Source of the DNA: Microcoleus sp. FACHB-68
Lineage (GTDB): Bacteria > Cyanobacteriota > Cyanobacteriia > Cyanobacteriales > Oscillatoriaceae
Direction: 5' to 3'
Assembly (NCBI RefSeq): GCF_014695715.1
Contig: NZ_JACJOT010000009.1
Coordinates: 310,001-374,000, forward strand
DNA length: 64,000 nt
Shown here: piece by piece, positions 1-8,597 of the stretch
Layout: each line of letters opens with the position of its first letter
Numbering within the stretch: the stretch's first letter is position 1
Notes under the pieces: model-generated
What the model was told of the DNA's origin: nothing
Database searches by the model: none
What the model saw: only the letters and a program-made list of their open reading frames with translations
Position numbers and translations under genes: made by a program

Positions 1-91
1 TTGCAACGACTCGCAAAAAGAGCAAATGGCAACTGAATTCAAGGCCGCTAAAAAGAAAATTCAGGAAGAAATGGCAGCCTCTATGAAATAA
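1..91 (+). CDS. 3' end of an unidentified gene (partial)
   Basis: An open frame enters from the left edge (codons in phase with base 2) and ends at TAA 89-91. The visible tail of about 29 residues is Lys/Glu/Ala-rich, helical and ends in AASMK. This is too little to name a family. It is followed by a hairpin that looks like its terminator, which supports it being a real gene end. Confidence 0.45.
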   Translation, partial: CNDSQKEQMATEFKAAKKKIQEEMAASMK

Positions 92-264
92 GACCAAGCA
101 TTTTGATGGACTGAGGGCTGAGAAAGCTATTGTTGAGCGTTAACTAACAATGCTCAAGCAAAGTTTCAAGCATTTGCTAGAACAGTAAAAAAGCTGAGAT
201 CAGTTTTAACAGCCCAAAATTTCAGTTTATTCAAGAAAAGCTTTCTGGGTTCCATGTTAAGCTT

Positions 265-299
265 AAACCCGGTAGTTTATGAAACTATCGGGTTTTACC
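265..299 (+). terminator. rho-independent-type terminator
   Basis: A 14-bp stem (265-278 against 282-295, one G-U pair) has a 3-nt loop and ends in a short T tract. It sits after the partial gene and 25 bp before the cupin gene. Confidence 0.6.
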
Positions 300-324
300 T
301 CGTTAGAATGATCATTGTTTTTTT

Positions 325-690
325 ATGCCACAACTCATTGAACAACCAGTCCGTATTGAAGCAGCCGGTAACAAACCCAAACTGATTGACGAGTACATCG
401 GTCGGGTTAACACTGAAACCGAAGCACTTAGCATCGCTCTCATGCGTTCTCCGAGCGGGTGGGTTGAACCGGGGCAACGCCCGGAGTTTGATGAATTTAC
501 TATAGTTCTTAAAGGCACGCTTAGCGTCGAGTTTGAAGGCGGAAAAATGGAGGTGCGTGCAGGACAGGCTGTGATTACGAAAAAAGGAGAGTGGGTGCGT
601 TACAGCACACCGACTGAAGAAGGAGCAGAATACATTGCTGTTTGCCTGCCGGCATTTTCGCCCGATACTGTCTGTCGGGATTCAATTTAA
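325..690 (+). CDS. Small cupin-domain protein
   Basis: This 121-residue protein is a single small beta-barrel of the cupin type. It has the PGQRPEFDEFTIVLKGTLSVE stretch of cupin motif 1 and a second half with RAGQAVITKKGEWVRYSTP typical of motif 2. The motif 1 region carries only a few of the usual His ligands (E/D-rich instead), so metal binding is uncertain. EutQ-like or general sugar/ligand-binding cupins look similar; the substrate cannot be told. It lies alone between two hairpins (265-299 and 708-738), so it is probably monocistronic. I could not see a good ribosome-binding site before the ATG. Confidence 0.75.
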   Translation: MPQLIEQPVRIEAAGNKPKLIDEYIGRVNTETEALSIALMRSPSGWVEPGQRPEFDEFTIVLKGTLSVEFEGGKMEVRAGQAVITKKGEWVRYSTPTEEGAEYIAVCLPAFSPDTVCRDSI

Positions 691-707
691 AGGTTTACTC
701 CTATTAT

Positions 708-738
708 GTTGGTTAACGAGTTATTTACCGTTACCAAC
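708..738 (+). terminator. Hairpin after the cupin gene
   Basis: Inverted repeat GTTGGTTAACG (708-718) / CGTTACCAAC (729-738), one bulged T, 10-nt loop, 18 bp past the cupin stop. There is no T run, so it may be an RNA-stability element and not a terminator. Confidence 0.35.
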
Positions 739-950
739 ATATAATGGCAAAAGATTTAAAAAAAAAGGCTTTGAAACGATTGCCGGCTTAAACAAATGAT
801 TGTCACAATCAATAAATTAAATCGAATTTAGCTATCCAAAGCCAAACAAGCCCTCAGACTGATGGCTCCTTTAAGGCTCAAGGATAATAATTGGTTAAAC
901 CAAGAAATAATCTATTATTCGAGATTTTCTATTTTGGTAGAAAGATAAAC

Positions 951-1625
951 ATGAATAGCTCAGATGTAAAGACGACTCCAGATCAGGCCGAGTTGTGGCA
1001 AATTTACCTGAAGGGAATGCAAAAATTAGCTCAGCTTTGGGCAGAATCAATAGAGGAATCATTAAAGATTGCCGGCAAAACGATGGTTGGCGAACACTCA
1101 GCATTTCTCGAAATAACTGAACTCTATTGGAGCATCTATGAAAAAACCTTTGGCAGCGCTCTGCAAAGCCCAAACTTCGGGTACAGCCGTGAGTTTAACA
1201 ACAAACTGCTAAAGGGTTTTGATGCTTGGATACAATTTACTAAGGCAACTTTTGATTATCAAGGGGAGCTGGTTGAGGTTTGGATGAAAGCCTTTGAGGA
1301 GTTGATGCGGGAATTAGCATCTTCCGAGGAAACGGGTAAAACCGTTCAAAACTGGCAGCAGCTTTTGCAAGTCTGGAGTCGCGTATTTGACCGAGTATTT
1401 GCACAGAAATTTGGTTCAGAAGATGCTGTTGCACTCCAGGGGAAGTTCTTAAACGCAGCCATGAGCTATAAATTCCAGCAGCAACAGCTCATGGAAGTAT
1501 TTTTGAAAATGTATAACTTGCCGACTCGAAGCGAAGTAGACGAGATTCATCGCAACATTTATGAGTTGCGTAAGGAAATTAAAAGCCTTAACAAAGCTTT
1601 GGGAGAATCCCAGGCTAAAGGTTGA
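951..1625 (+). CDS. phaE: PHA synthase subunit PhaE (class III)
   Basis: This is the non-catalytic partner of PhaC in the class III polyhydroxyalkanoate synthase used by cyanobacteria and purple sulfur bacteria. The protein is 224 residues from ATG 951. An in-frame TTG at 891 would add 20 unlikely residues, and a purine stretch (GGTAGAAAG) lies before ATG 951. The diagnostic part is the C-terminus: a hydrophobic FLKMYNLPTRSEVDEIHRN segment and a Lys/Glu-rich helix (YELRKEIKSLNKAL), which in this family contacts PhaC. The rest is helical with many Trp/Tyr residues. It is shorter than the roughly 330-residue Synechocystis PhaE. phaC follows 98 bp downstream on the same strand, so they probably form one transcript. 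Confidence 0.88.
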   Translation: MNSSDVKTTPDQAELWQIYLKGMQKLAQLWAESIEESLKIAGKTMVGEHSAFLEITELYWSIYEKTFGSALQSPNFGYSREFNNKLLKGFDAWIQFTKATFDYQGELVEVWMKAFEELMRELASSEETGKTVQNWQQLLQVWSRVFDRVFAQKFGSEDAVALQGKFLNAAMSYKFQQQQLMEVFLKMYNLPTRSEVDEIHRNIYELRKEIKSLNKALGESQAKG

Positions 1626-1723
1626 ATGATCAAAAACTACTTCGTCTTAACTTTGTAATTCTCTTCAGTGTATTTTTCTACTTCTATAATCAGAGTAAAC
1701 CAGCGATTGAATGACTATCCGCT

Positions 1724-2794
1724 ATGACTGCAAAATACCAAGTTAGCGATTGGGATCTAACCCAAAAGCTGGGCAGAGGCATGGAGATTTTAAACCGGCT
1801 GCGCGAGGAGGACATTCAGGTTGGGTTGACTCCCAAAGAAGAAGTCTACCGAGAGGACAAGGTGGTGCTTTACCGCTTTATGCCAAAGGTGGAATCTTCG
1901 CTTAATATTCCCATCCTGATTAGTTACGCTTTACTTAATCGTCCCTCTATTGTTGATTTACAGGAAGGGCGATCTCTCGTTGCGAACCTACTCAACCTTG
2001 GCTTGGATATTTATCTCATCGACTGGGGTTATCCGAGTCGAGCAGATCGTTGGCTGACCCTCGACGACTACATCAATGGTTATATCAATAACTGTGTGGA
2101 CGTAGTCCGCGCTCGCCACCAGTTAGAGGCAATTAATTTGTTGGGGATTTGTCAGGGAGGAACCTTCAGTCTTTGCTACAGTTCCCTTTACCCAGACAAG
2201 GTGAAAAACCTGATTGTTATGGTGACTCCAGTTGATTTTCATATCAATGAGGGACTTCTCAATGTTTGGGGTGGATGCAGTCTGGGTTCACAAGCTCTAG
2301 ACGTGGATCTTATGGTGGATACGCTGGGCAATATTCCGGGTGACTTCTTGAACTTAGAGTTTATACTGCTGAAGCCTTTTCAGTTAGGGATTCAGAAGTA
2401 TATAGACCTTCTAGAAACCATCGACTCTGAAGACAAGCTGCTCAACTTTCTGCGGATGGAAAAGTGGATTTTTGATAGTCCTGACCAAGCTGGGGAAGCC
2501 TACCGGCAGTTTATGAAAGATTTCTACCAGCAAAACAAACTCATTAAAGGTCAGGTCGAAATCGGGAAGAAGCGAGTCGATTTGGGTAATATTCGCATAC
2601 CAATTTTGAATATCTACGCCGAGCAGGATCACCTAGTTCCTTCAGCATCCTCCTTAGCTCTTGAAAAATATATTGGTAGTGAAGATTACACCGTGCGCTC
2701 CTTCCCAGTTGGCCACATCGGGATGTACGTGAGTAGTAAGGTGCAGCGAGACCTGCCTCCAACGATCGCCGATTGGCTTAAAGTGCGAACCTAA
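1724..2794 (+). CDS. phaC: Class III poly(3-hydroxyalkanoate) synthase PhaC
   Basis: This catalytic subunit polymerises 3-hydroxyacyl-CoA into PHA granules. The 356 residues match the class III length. The lipase-like box GICQGG is at 141-146 with nucleophile Cys143. The other triad members are visible as Asp302 (AEQDHLVP) and His331 (VGHIGMYV). Other family landmarks are LIDWGYP (99-104) and PVDFHINEGLLNVWGG. All catalytic residues are intact, so the enzyme should be active as a PhaC/PhaE complex. Its gene partner is phaE upstream. A convergent membrane-protein gene ends 11 bp after it. Confidence 0.95.
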   Translation: MTAKYQVSDWDLTQKLGRGMEILNRLREEDIQVGLTPKEEVYREDKVVLYRFMPKVESSLNIPILISYALLNRPSIVDLQEGRSLVANLLNLGLDIYLIDWGYPSRADRWLTLDDYINGYINNCVDVVRARHQLEAINLLGICQGGTFSLCYSSLYPDKVKNLIVMVTPVDFHINEGLLNVWGGCSLGSQALDVDLMVDTLGNIPGDFLNLEFILLKPFQLGIQKYIDLLETIDSEDKLLNFLRMEKWIFDSPDQAGEAYRQFMKDFYQQNKLIKGQVEIGKKRVDLGNIRIPILNIYAEQDHLVPSASSLALEKYIGSEDYTVRSFPVGHIGMYVSSKVQRDLPPTIADWLKVRT

Positions 2795-2805
2795 AACAGT
2801 ATTTG

Positions 2806-3342
2806 TTATTGTTTGATACTTGCTTCCTTGTTCTCGTTGCGGCGTCCGAACAGGGTGCGAACAGCAGTAAAAACTTCGGGCGCTGCGAGGACGATGGATG
2901 CCAACGAGGCAACCGTCGCAACTTGGCAATACTCACAAAACGCTTTGTTCTCGCTCCATTCTTCACGCGCTAACTCGGCAGAAACAACTCCATCTAGCAC
3001 GAGCTTAACGCCCATTGCGATAGGGAGAAGGGGGTTGCGCCTAGCGCGATCAAGACCACCCGCCGCAGCCAACCAGGCCGTGAGGGCGTAGTTAACCACC
3101 ATGATTGGCCCATCTGGTGAGTTAAACCGGCTGTAAGCGTAATTAGAAGCGTCAACGCGATCAGCATCGAAAAGCTTTTGTCCTGGAGGATCGGGTAGGT
3201 GACTGACGACGCCGGTTTGGTAGAGCGTAACGAGTTGTCCCATTGAACCTCCGAGCATAGACAAGCCGATAATTGCTCGCCGGCGCGTCATGTCGGGGTT
3301 CTTTCCTTTACGCAATTCCTCACTCAGTTGTATTGGCTCCAT
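2806..3342 (-). CDS. VKOR-like integral membrane thiol protein
   Basis: This is a 178-residue membrane protein from ATG 3342, preceded by AGAGG about 10 bp upstream. A TTG at 3384 and an ATG at 3291 are other possible starts. Hydrophobic segments lie near residues 22-42, 80-97, 104-122 and 138-158. A CEYC pair (Cys136, Cys139) sits at the mouth of the last helix, the position of the redox CxxC in vitamin K epoxide reductase family proteins, which pass electrons between quinones and protein disulfides. The LYQTGVVSHLPDPP stretch after the first helix is typical of short bacterial VKOR-like proteins. There is no fused thioredoxin domain. It is convergent with phaC (11 bp between stops), so a functional link to PHA is unproven. 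Confidence 0.55.
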   Translation of the reverse strand: MEPIQLSEELRKGKNPDMTRRRAIIGLSMLGGSMGQLVTLYQTGVVSHLPDPPGQKLFDADRVDASNYAYSRFNSPDGPIMVVNYALTAWLAAAGGLDRARRNPLLPIAMGVKLVLDGVVSAELAREEWSENKAFCEYCQVATVASLASIVLAAPEVFTAVRTLFGRRNENKEASIKQ

Positions 3343-3708
3343 AAGGCGCAATCCTCTATAACGTATGGGTTGGCGAGGCAGCAAGAAAAGCGGGGGTTTT
3401 CGAGGTAGTGCGTCAACGAGTTCGCCCTGCGCTTGCTGCAGCTCAATTTCCTACTATTTTGGAGAATCCTGTTAAATGCGTACACTTACGCAGGAGGTAG
3501 TTTTAAAACGCTCTATTAAAAATATGTGTATTTATTAATACAAGCCGGCTTAAAAATATCTCCTTTTTCTTCTAACTAGTTTCGATAGGCTTAACCTTAG
3601 ACTTCCCTAAGGTAAGAGGTTAGTCAGCTAGCAAACAACTATTATGTATGAGATGGCAAAATTACAGAATTCTGATCCGCATTTTCACTCAAACAGAGGG
3701 TTAATTTT
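3343..3708. other. Intergenic region before the response regulator
   Basis: No coding sequence could be supported here. It should carry the divergent promoters of the VKOR-like gene and the response regulator. The right half is AT-rich, with a small hairpin ACCTTA (3594-3599) / TAAGGT (3608-3613). Confidence 0.4.
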
Positions 3709-4122
3709 ATGGTGCCGCTTCAAAATAAACGTCAAGCTGTACGCATTTTAGCTGTGGATGATATAGAGGATAATTTGTCTCTACTAGAGGCGATTTTAAG
3801 GGAAGAAGGCTATGAGGTTGATACCGCTACAAATGGCAAATTAGCCTTAGCTAAGATAGAAGCATCTCTACCCGATTTAGTATTGATGGATGCCATGATG
3901 CCAGGAATGGATGGTTATGAAGTAATTCGGCGCATTCGAGAAAATAAAAAGCTTCCCTTTATTCCTGTTCTTCTAATCACGGCGTATGAAGATGCTAATG
4001 CAGCGCTCGGATTAGATTTAGGGGCTAATGATTTCATCCGTAAACCGATTGAGTATGAGGAATTAATGGCAAGAATTAAAGCTTCGCTGCGGATGAAATC
4101 GATGCTAAATTCTCCTCAATAG
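3709..4122 (+). CDS. Single-domain response regulator (CheY-like)
   Basis: The 137 residues form one receiver (REC) domain and no output domain. The acidic pair is Asp17-Asp18 (AVDDIEDN), the phospho-acceptor is Asp61 (LMDAMMPGMDGYE), the switch Thr is Thr91 (LLITAYED) and the conserved Lys is Lys112 (IRKPIEYEE). It would accept a phosphate and act through protein contacts. The natural partner is the histidine kinase encoded convergently: the two stop codons are only about 4 bp apart. The two genes would make overlapping antisense transcripts. No GCCGG motif is seen in this gene, unlike most of its neighbours. Confidence 0.92.
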   Translation: MVPLQNKRQAVRILAVDDIEDNLSLLEAILREEGYEVDTATNGKLALAKIEASLPDLVLMDAMMPGMDGYEVIRRIRENKKLPFIPVLLITAYEDANAALGLDLGANDFIRKPIEYEELMARIKASLRMKSMLNSPQ

Positions 4123-4126
4123 TTGA

Positions 4127-5338
4127 TTATGGCATTGCACTTTGTGATGCAGAAATTTTGACTTGTAGCGGCAAGATGACCGTGAAGGTAGAGCCAACTC
4201 CAACCTGTGAAACCAGTTCTATTTCTCCTTGCATTAGTTTGACTAACTGTGAAACAATTGCCAACCCTAAGCCTGTACTATCGGGAACTTGAGTGTCGCT
4301 ATTGCCGGCTCGAAAGAAAGGGTCAAAGATCCGTGACTGATCTTCTAGTGCAATCCCCACCCCAGTGTCACGAACTGCAATAGACCACTGGTGATCAGAT
4401 GGCATCTGGCACGTTAATTGAACAGTTCCCGATGGTGTATAGCGAATCGCATTGCTCAGAAGATTCGTGACAATTTGCTGCAATCGCAAAGGATCTGTCA
4501 GCACTTTTTCGGGAGCTTGTTCGCAATTAACGACTAGCTGTAGATCTTTCGCAGCAGCCAAAGGCTCCAACATTTTAAACACATCGTCGATTAAAGCCCG
4601 CACATCTGTTGGTTCAGGGTTCAGTTTCATCTTCCCTGCTTCATACCGGGAGATTTCTAATGTATCGTTAATCAGCCGCAGTAACTGTCTACCATTGCGT
4701 ACCACCCGCTCAATGTGTTCGAGATGGGGAACGCTGTCCTGAACTTCAGGGGTGCTTCGTGAAGAGCGCAAAATCAGTTCCGAGTAGCCAATAATCGAAT
4801 TGAGCGGGTTTTTCAGTTCATGCGCTAGTTGAGAGACATTCTCCTGATTTTCTTTTACCAAACGAGTGAGTTCTTGGTTCGTTAGTTCTGCCTGACTTTG
4901 TAGCTGCTGAAGTTCCCGTAGTCGTTCCTCAACATAACTTTTAAAACACTGGGCAATCGCTTCGTCTATTGTGGCGTTAATTACATCATAAACTCGTATT
5001 ACTTCCCGAACTGTACTGTCTAGTAAGTCTGTCTCTAAAGCCGAGAAAATTACTTGGCGCAATAGACGATACTCCCGCGCAATTTCTGTTGGAGCAAAAC
5101 CCTGTGCAGCCCGCAGAACGCCATGTTCCAAGCTGTTCTGCACGATTGATTGAATATTGCTGTCCTGGGATTGGGAAAGCACGGTTGTCATCGCTCTGAG
5201 AACGTCGGGAACATGATTTTGTATAGCTGAGTAAGGTAAATTGTTGGAACTCGAAATCTGCCTATCGATACGAACTGCTTCAACCCAGGTTTTGGTAATT
5301 TTATCTATTTTTTCAGCAAGCATTTGACTAAAATTCAT
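4127..5338 (-). CDS. Sensor histidine kinase with RsbRD-type N-terminal domain
   Basis: This soluble 403-residue histidine kinase starts with about 135 helical residues resembling the RsbRD N-terminal sensor fold (WVEAVRID, FAPTEIAREYRLLRQVIF). That fold is known from stressosome RsbR paralogues. A coiled coil follows (136-168), then HisKA with phospho-acceptor His173 (LAHELKNPLNSIIGYSE). The ATPase domain has the N box (NLLSNAIRYTPSG), G1 (DTGVGIA) and G2 (TGLGLAIV). There is no transmembrane segment, so it senses a cytoplasmic signal or partner. It is convergent with the response regulator at 3709-4122 and sits inside the PHA cluster. A role in regulating PHA is possible but is inference only. 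Confidence 0.88.
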   Translation of the reverse strand: MNFSQMLAEKIDKITKTWVEAVRIDRQISSSNNLPYSAIQNHVPDVLRAMTTVLSQSQDSNIQSIVQNSLEHGVLRAAQGFAPTEIAREYRLLRQVIFSALETDLLDSTVREVIRVYDVINATIDEAIAQCFKSYVEERLRELQQLQSQAELTNQELTRLVKENQENVSQLAHELKNPLNSIIGYSELILRSSRSTPEVQDSVPHLEHIERVVRNGRQLLRLINDTLEISRYEAGKMKLNPEPTDVRALIDDVFKMLEPLAAAKDLQLVVNCEQAPEKVLTDPLRLQQIVTNLLSNAIRYTPSGTVQLTCQMPSDHQWSIAVRDTGVGIALEDQSRIFDPFFRAGNSDTQVPDSTGLGLAIVSQLVKLMQGEIELVSQVGVGSTFTVILPLQVKISASQSAMP

Positions 5339-5851
5339 GTTTGATTAGGTGCAGAGGGAGTAGGTGAGAAGACCCTCTTGGCATCATTTTAGGTTAGCGC
5401 TTGCTCAATTTACCAAACTATGTGACTTCTTGCTAGAGCATAACTTCCAGTTCAGTTTCTATCACTTTGGATTAGAGCAAAGTTGTCGAAGTCTAGAAAT
5501 TATCTTTTTTTGTATTCAACGTCACAAAGCTGCTTAATCTTATGTCCTTTCTCAAGGTAGATGAGCCGGCCAAATCGATTAATATTAATTCCCTTCTTTA
5601 GGTAGATGAGCCGGCAAAACGGACAAGTTATAGTTTAAACAATTGCTTTTTTTTGAGGTTAAGAAAATTAAAGTTAAATAAAAAAATATTTCATTTAACA
5701 GGGTTTTACCCTAAGAAATCTCTCAAAAACATTAGAGGGTTTTCTTAATAAACCAGAAAAATGTTTGTAAAGCCAAAAATTTAATAATGACTTTACAAAC
5801 TGCATATAGGAAAACTGAAGACAACTCTAGCAGCCACCCAGTTCTTTTTAG
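5339..5851. other. AT-rich intergenic region with a short direct repeat
   Basis: No gene is visible. GGTAGATGAGCCGGC occurs twice (about 5556 and 5601), each after a pyrimidine-rich stretch. The region also holds the probable phasin terminator (separate entry) and should contain the kinase promoter. Confidence 0.4.
5756..5800 (-). terminator. Terminator of the phasin-like gene
   Basis: Perfect 10-bp inverted repeat GTTTGTAAAG (5763-5772) / CTTTACAAAC (5791-5800). Read on the minus strand it is followed by ATTTTTC, as expected of a rho-independent terminator about 50 bp past the phasin stop. Confidence 0.55.
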
Positions 5852-6115
5852 TTATCGCTTCCGTAGGATATTGAAGTAGCTTTCCCAAAATTGTTTCTGG
5901 GCTTCAATTGACAGACGAGCTACCAAAGCCTGGAACTCCAGAGAACTCGTCATCACCTGTTCCTGAAATTTTAAGGTGTTATCGAATGTATCGCGAAAGT
6001 TTTCCATGTTGAAACTTTGCATATTTGGTAGGGTAGATGACCAGCTATTTAAAATTTCTCTCTGGATCTCGCTCAACTGTCTTAAGAACTGGTCGAAATT
6101 ACTTGTCAAAACCAT
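5852..6115 (-). CDS. phaP: Phasin-like PHA granule protein
   Basis: This 87-residue, wholly helical amphipathic protein is rich in Gln, Phe and Ser (FDQFLRQLSEIQREILNSW; FQALVARLSIEAQKQFWES). The length, the heptad-like pattern and the LS-EAQKQFWESYFN ending are like small cyanobacterial phasins such as Synechocystis Ssl2501 (PhaP), which coat PHA granules and set their size and number. The position next to phaA-phaB, divergent with a 385-bp shared upstream region, supports this. The assignment is from overall character and context, not a catalytic motif, so another small helical protein cannot be ruled out. A minus-strand terminator follows. Confidence 0.65.
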   Translation of the reverse strand: MVLTSNFDQFLRQLSEIQREILNSWSSTLPNMQSFNMENFRDTFDNTLKFQEQVMTSSLEFQALVARLSIEAQKQFWESYFNILRKR

Positions 6116-6500
6116 TGCATTTCTCCTTTGCTTGTCTTATTTGATACAAATTGGCTTGTCTACTGTTTGGCAAACTTTGTAATTAATCATTCTAGTGAAT
6201 TAAGGAGATAATTTCAATGAGATTAAGAATCTTAATTAAACATCTATTTTTTGCAAAAGCCGCCTTCTAAATTTTTATTGGAAATACAGAAGATTATGAG
6301 ATATATTCTGTAAATGCATAATGATTATTAAAAAATTACTGAATAAATTTTAGGAAAATTATAAATACGATAAAGTCAGAGCAAGCTCTTATAAATGGTG
6401 AATATTTTGTGATAGTCCCAATGAAATTCACTTTCACAAGCCTCTTGCTTTAAGTTGGTAGGGCTTGAAGACACAACACTCTAAAAAACGGTGAAGAAGT
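6116..6500. promoter_or_regulatory. Divergent control region phasin / phaA
   Basis: This strongly AT-rich 385-bp spacer lies between the divergent phasin-like and phaA genes and so must hold both promoters. The palindrome ATTAAGA-A-TCTTAAT (6222-6236) is a candidate operator. I could not fix -35/-10 boxes with confidence. Confidence 0.35.
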
Positions 6501-7694
6501 ATGCAAGAAGCTTATATTGTCTCAACAGTACGCACGCCGCTCGGTCGGTTTGGAGGAGTGCTTGCCGGCTTTTCTCCAGTAGACTTAGGTGCCCATGTCA
6601 TGCGAGCAGCCTGGGAAAAAACAGGACTATCCAGGGACGCTTTAGATTTGTACATCTTTGGCAACGTACTCAGGGCGGGGCATGGGCAGTCCTTACCGCG
6701 TCAGGCAGCTTTCAAGGCTGGAATTCCAGAGACGGTGAACGGGTATGCTGTGGATATGGTTTGCTCGTCGGGAATGATGAGTGTGATGAACGCTGCCACA
6801 ACAATCCGCGCTGGTGAAGCCGAACTCGTACTTGCTGGGGGAATGGAATCGATGTCCCAAACCGGCTTTTTCCTATCACATCGAGCGAGATGGGGTTACA
6901 AATTTTTGCTGGGTTCTCCAGAGCAACTCACCGATATCTTGCTCTACGATGGTCTCACCGATCCCACCACGGCTGAAGGGATGGGAGAGCAAGCTGAGCG
7001 GCTGGCAGAGGCTTACGATGTTAAGCGAACTGACTTGGACAACGTTGCGCTCTACTCACAGCAACGAGCAGCGATCGCAACCGAAAAAGGCTGGCTGAAG
7101 AAAGAAATCGCTCCAATCGAGATTGAAGGGAAAAAAGGGTTGCAAATCGTAGACAAAGACGAGGGAATCCGTCCCGAACTTACCTTAGAAAGTCTTGCGA
7201 AACTCAAACCGGCTTTCCGAGAAAATGGAGTGTTCACTGCCGGCAATAGCAGTCAAATATCAGACGGAGCAGCCGCTCTCGTTTTAGCAAGCGCTAGCGC
7301 CGTAGAACGTTACAACCTCAAACCTCTAGCGCGGGTGATTGGAGGAACCTGGGTCGGTGGAGAAGCTTGGCGTTTTCCCGAAGTTCCTATCCTGGCAGTC
7401 AACAAGCTTTTAGACAAGCTCAAAATGAAAGTAAGCGATTTTGACTTGTTCGAGAATAACGAAGCGTTTGCGCTGAGTAGTGTTTTATTTAATCGCGTGC
7501 TGGGCATTCCTTACGAAAAGCTGAATGTCTATGGCGGTGCGATCGCGCTAGGGCATCCCATCGGGGCTTCTGGGGCACGAATTATCGTCACCCTGCTTAA
7601 TGCCTTGCAGGAGCGAAATGGGCATCGAGGGATAGCAGCCGTTTGTCATGGAACTGGTGGCGGAACTGCGATCGCGCTGGAGCGACTTAGCTAA
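6501..7694 (+). CDS. phaA: Acetyl-CoA acetyltransferase (beta-ketothiolase) PhaA
   Basis: This enzyme condenses two acetyl-CoA into acetoacetyl-CoA, the first step of PHB synthesis. The 397 residues are full length for biosynthetic thiolases. The acyl-accepting Cys88 lies in VDMVCSSGMMSV, His352 in ALGHPIGASGAR and the base Cys382 in AVCHGTGGGTAIALE. The thiolase signature NEAFALS is also present. The start is supported by GGTGAAGAAG just upstream and by MQEAYIVSTVRTPLGRF, the usual N-terminus. phaB follows 109 bp downstream in the same direction. Confidence 0.95.
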   Translation: MQEAYIVSTVRTPLGRFGGVLAGFSPVDLGAHVMRAAWEKTGLSRDALDLYIFGNVLRAGHGQSLPRQAAFKAGIPETVNGYAVDMVCSSGMMSVMNAATTIRAGEAELVLAGGMESMSQTGFFLSHRARWGYKFLLGSPEQLTDILLYDGLTDPTTAEGMGEQAERLAEAYDVKRTDLDNVALYSQQRAAIATEKGWLKKEIAPIEIEGKKGLQIVDKDEGIRPELTLESLAKLKPAFRENGVFTAGNSSQISDGAAALVLASASAVERYNLKPLARVIGGTWVGGEAWRFPEVPILAVNKLLDKLKMKVSDFDLFENNEAFALSSVLFNRVLGIPYEKLNVYGGAIALGHPIGASGARIIVTLLNALQERNGHRGIAAVCHGTGGGTAIALERLS

Positions 7695-7803
7695 TTTCAA
7701 GCTTTAAATAGCAATTGTGAAAAGGAGATTTCAATATGCCGGCAGATTGTTTTTTTGATAATTCAGAAATCTCTAATTCTGAACAGAGGGAAGAGTGTAG
7801 CTC

Positions 7804-8526
7804 ATGGCTTCTTTAAAACTGGAAGATAAAGTCATTTTAGTAACCGGCGGGAATCGCGGAATCGGAGCGGCCATTGTTGCTTTGTTGCAGGAATTAGGCA
7901 GCAAGGTCGCCTACACCTACCGCAGTAATTGCGATGCTCAACAGGGAGCTTTGGCAATTCAAGCCGATGTCACCGACAAAGCAGCAATGGAAGCAGTGGC
8001 AGAACAAGTTGAAGAGAAACTAGGGCCAATTTATGGCGTGGTGGCGAATGCTGGAATTACCAGCGACAACTTTTTTCCCAAACTAACAACTGAAGACTGG
8101 GATGCCGTGATCGACACGAATTTGAAAGGAGTTTACAACACCCTCACTCCCGTGATCCCCAAGATGTACGAGCGCACAGAAGGCTCTGTTGTTTGTATCT
8201 CCTCGATTTCAGGTGAGCGGGGAAACCTTGGTCAAACCAACTACGCGGCATCTAAGGCAGCAGTGATTGGTTTCGCCAAGTCCCTCGCGAGAGAGGCGGC
8301 GCGATACGGGGTACGAATCAACGCGGTTTCACCGGGATTCATTGAAACTGATATGGTCAAGTCAGTTCCAGACAAAGTCAAAGAGCGCATTGTATCCGAG
8401 ATTCCTTTTCGTCGCTTCGGTAAACCGGAAGAAGTTGCCTGGGCAGTCGCTTTCTTACTTTCGCCGGTTGCTAGTAGCTACATAACCGGCGAAGTTCTGA
8501 GAGTCAACGGTGCCCATTACACATGA
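7804..8526 (+). CDS. phaB: Acetoacetyl-CoA reductase PhaB (SDR)
   Basis: This NADPH-dependent short-chain dehydrogenase reduces acetoacetyl-CoA to (R)-3-hydroxybutyryl-CoA for PhaC. It has 240 residues, the length of Synechocystis PhaB. The nucleotide-binding loop is TGGNRGIGAA (14-23), followed by NAG (82-84). The catalytic residues are Ser134 (CISSISGERG), Tyr147 and Lys151 (YAASK). PGFIETDMV and the C-terminal TGEVLRVNGAHYT are as in FabG/PhaB. FabG is the alternative by sequence alone. The adjacency to phaA and the GERGN segment after the Ser favour PhaB. Confidence 0.88.
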   Translation: MASLKLEDKVILVTGGNRGIGAAIVALLQELGSKVAYTYRSNCDAQQGALAIQADVTDKAAMEAVAEQVEEKLGPIYGVVANAGITSDNFFPKLTTEDWDAVIDTNLKGVYNTLTPVIPKMYERTEGSVVCISSISGERGNLGQTNYAASKAAVIGFAKSLAREAARYGVRINAVSPGFIETDMVKSVPDKVKERIVSEIPFRRFGKPEEVAWAVAFLLSPVASSYITGEVLRVNGAHYT

Positions 8527-8597
8527 GGGTTAAATTTCAGCCAGTGCCGGCGACGATCCCCACGCTAATTACATTTAGATAATGATAGGAGCTAATT

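Noticed and set aside
891-950. Upstream TTG start for phaE adding 20 residues
   Set aside because: The extra residues look non-coding and a better ribosome-like site precedes ATG 951.
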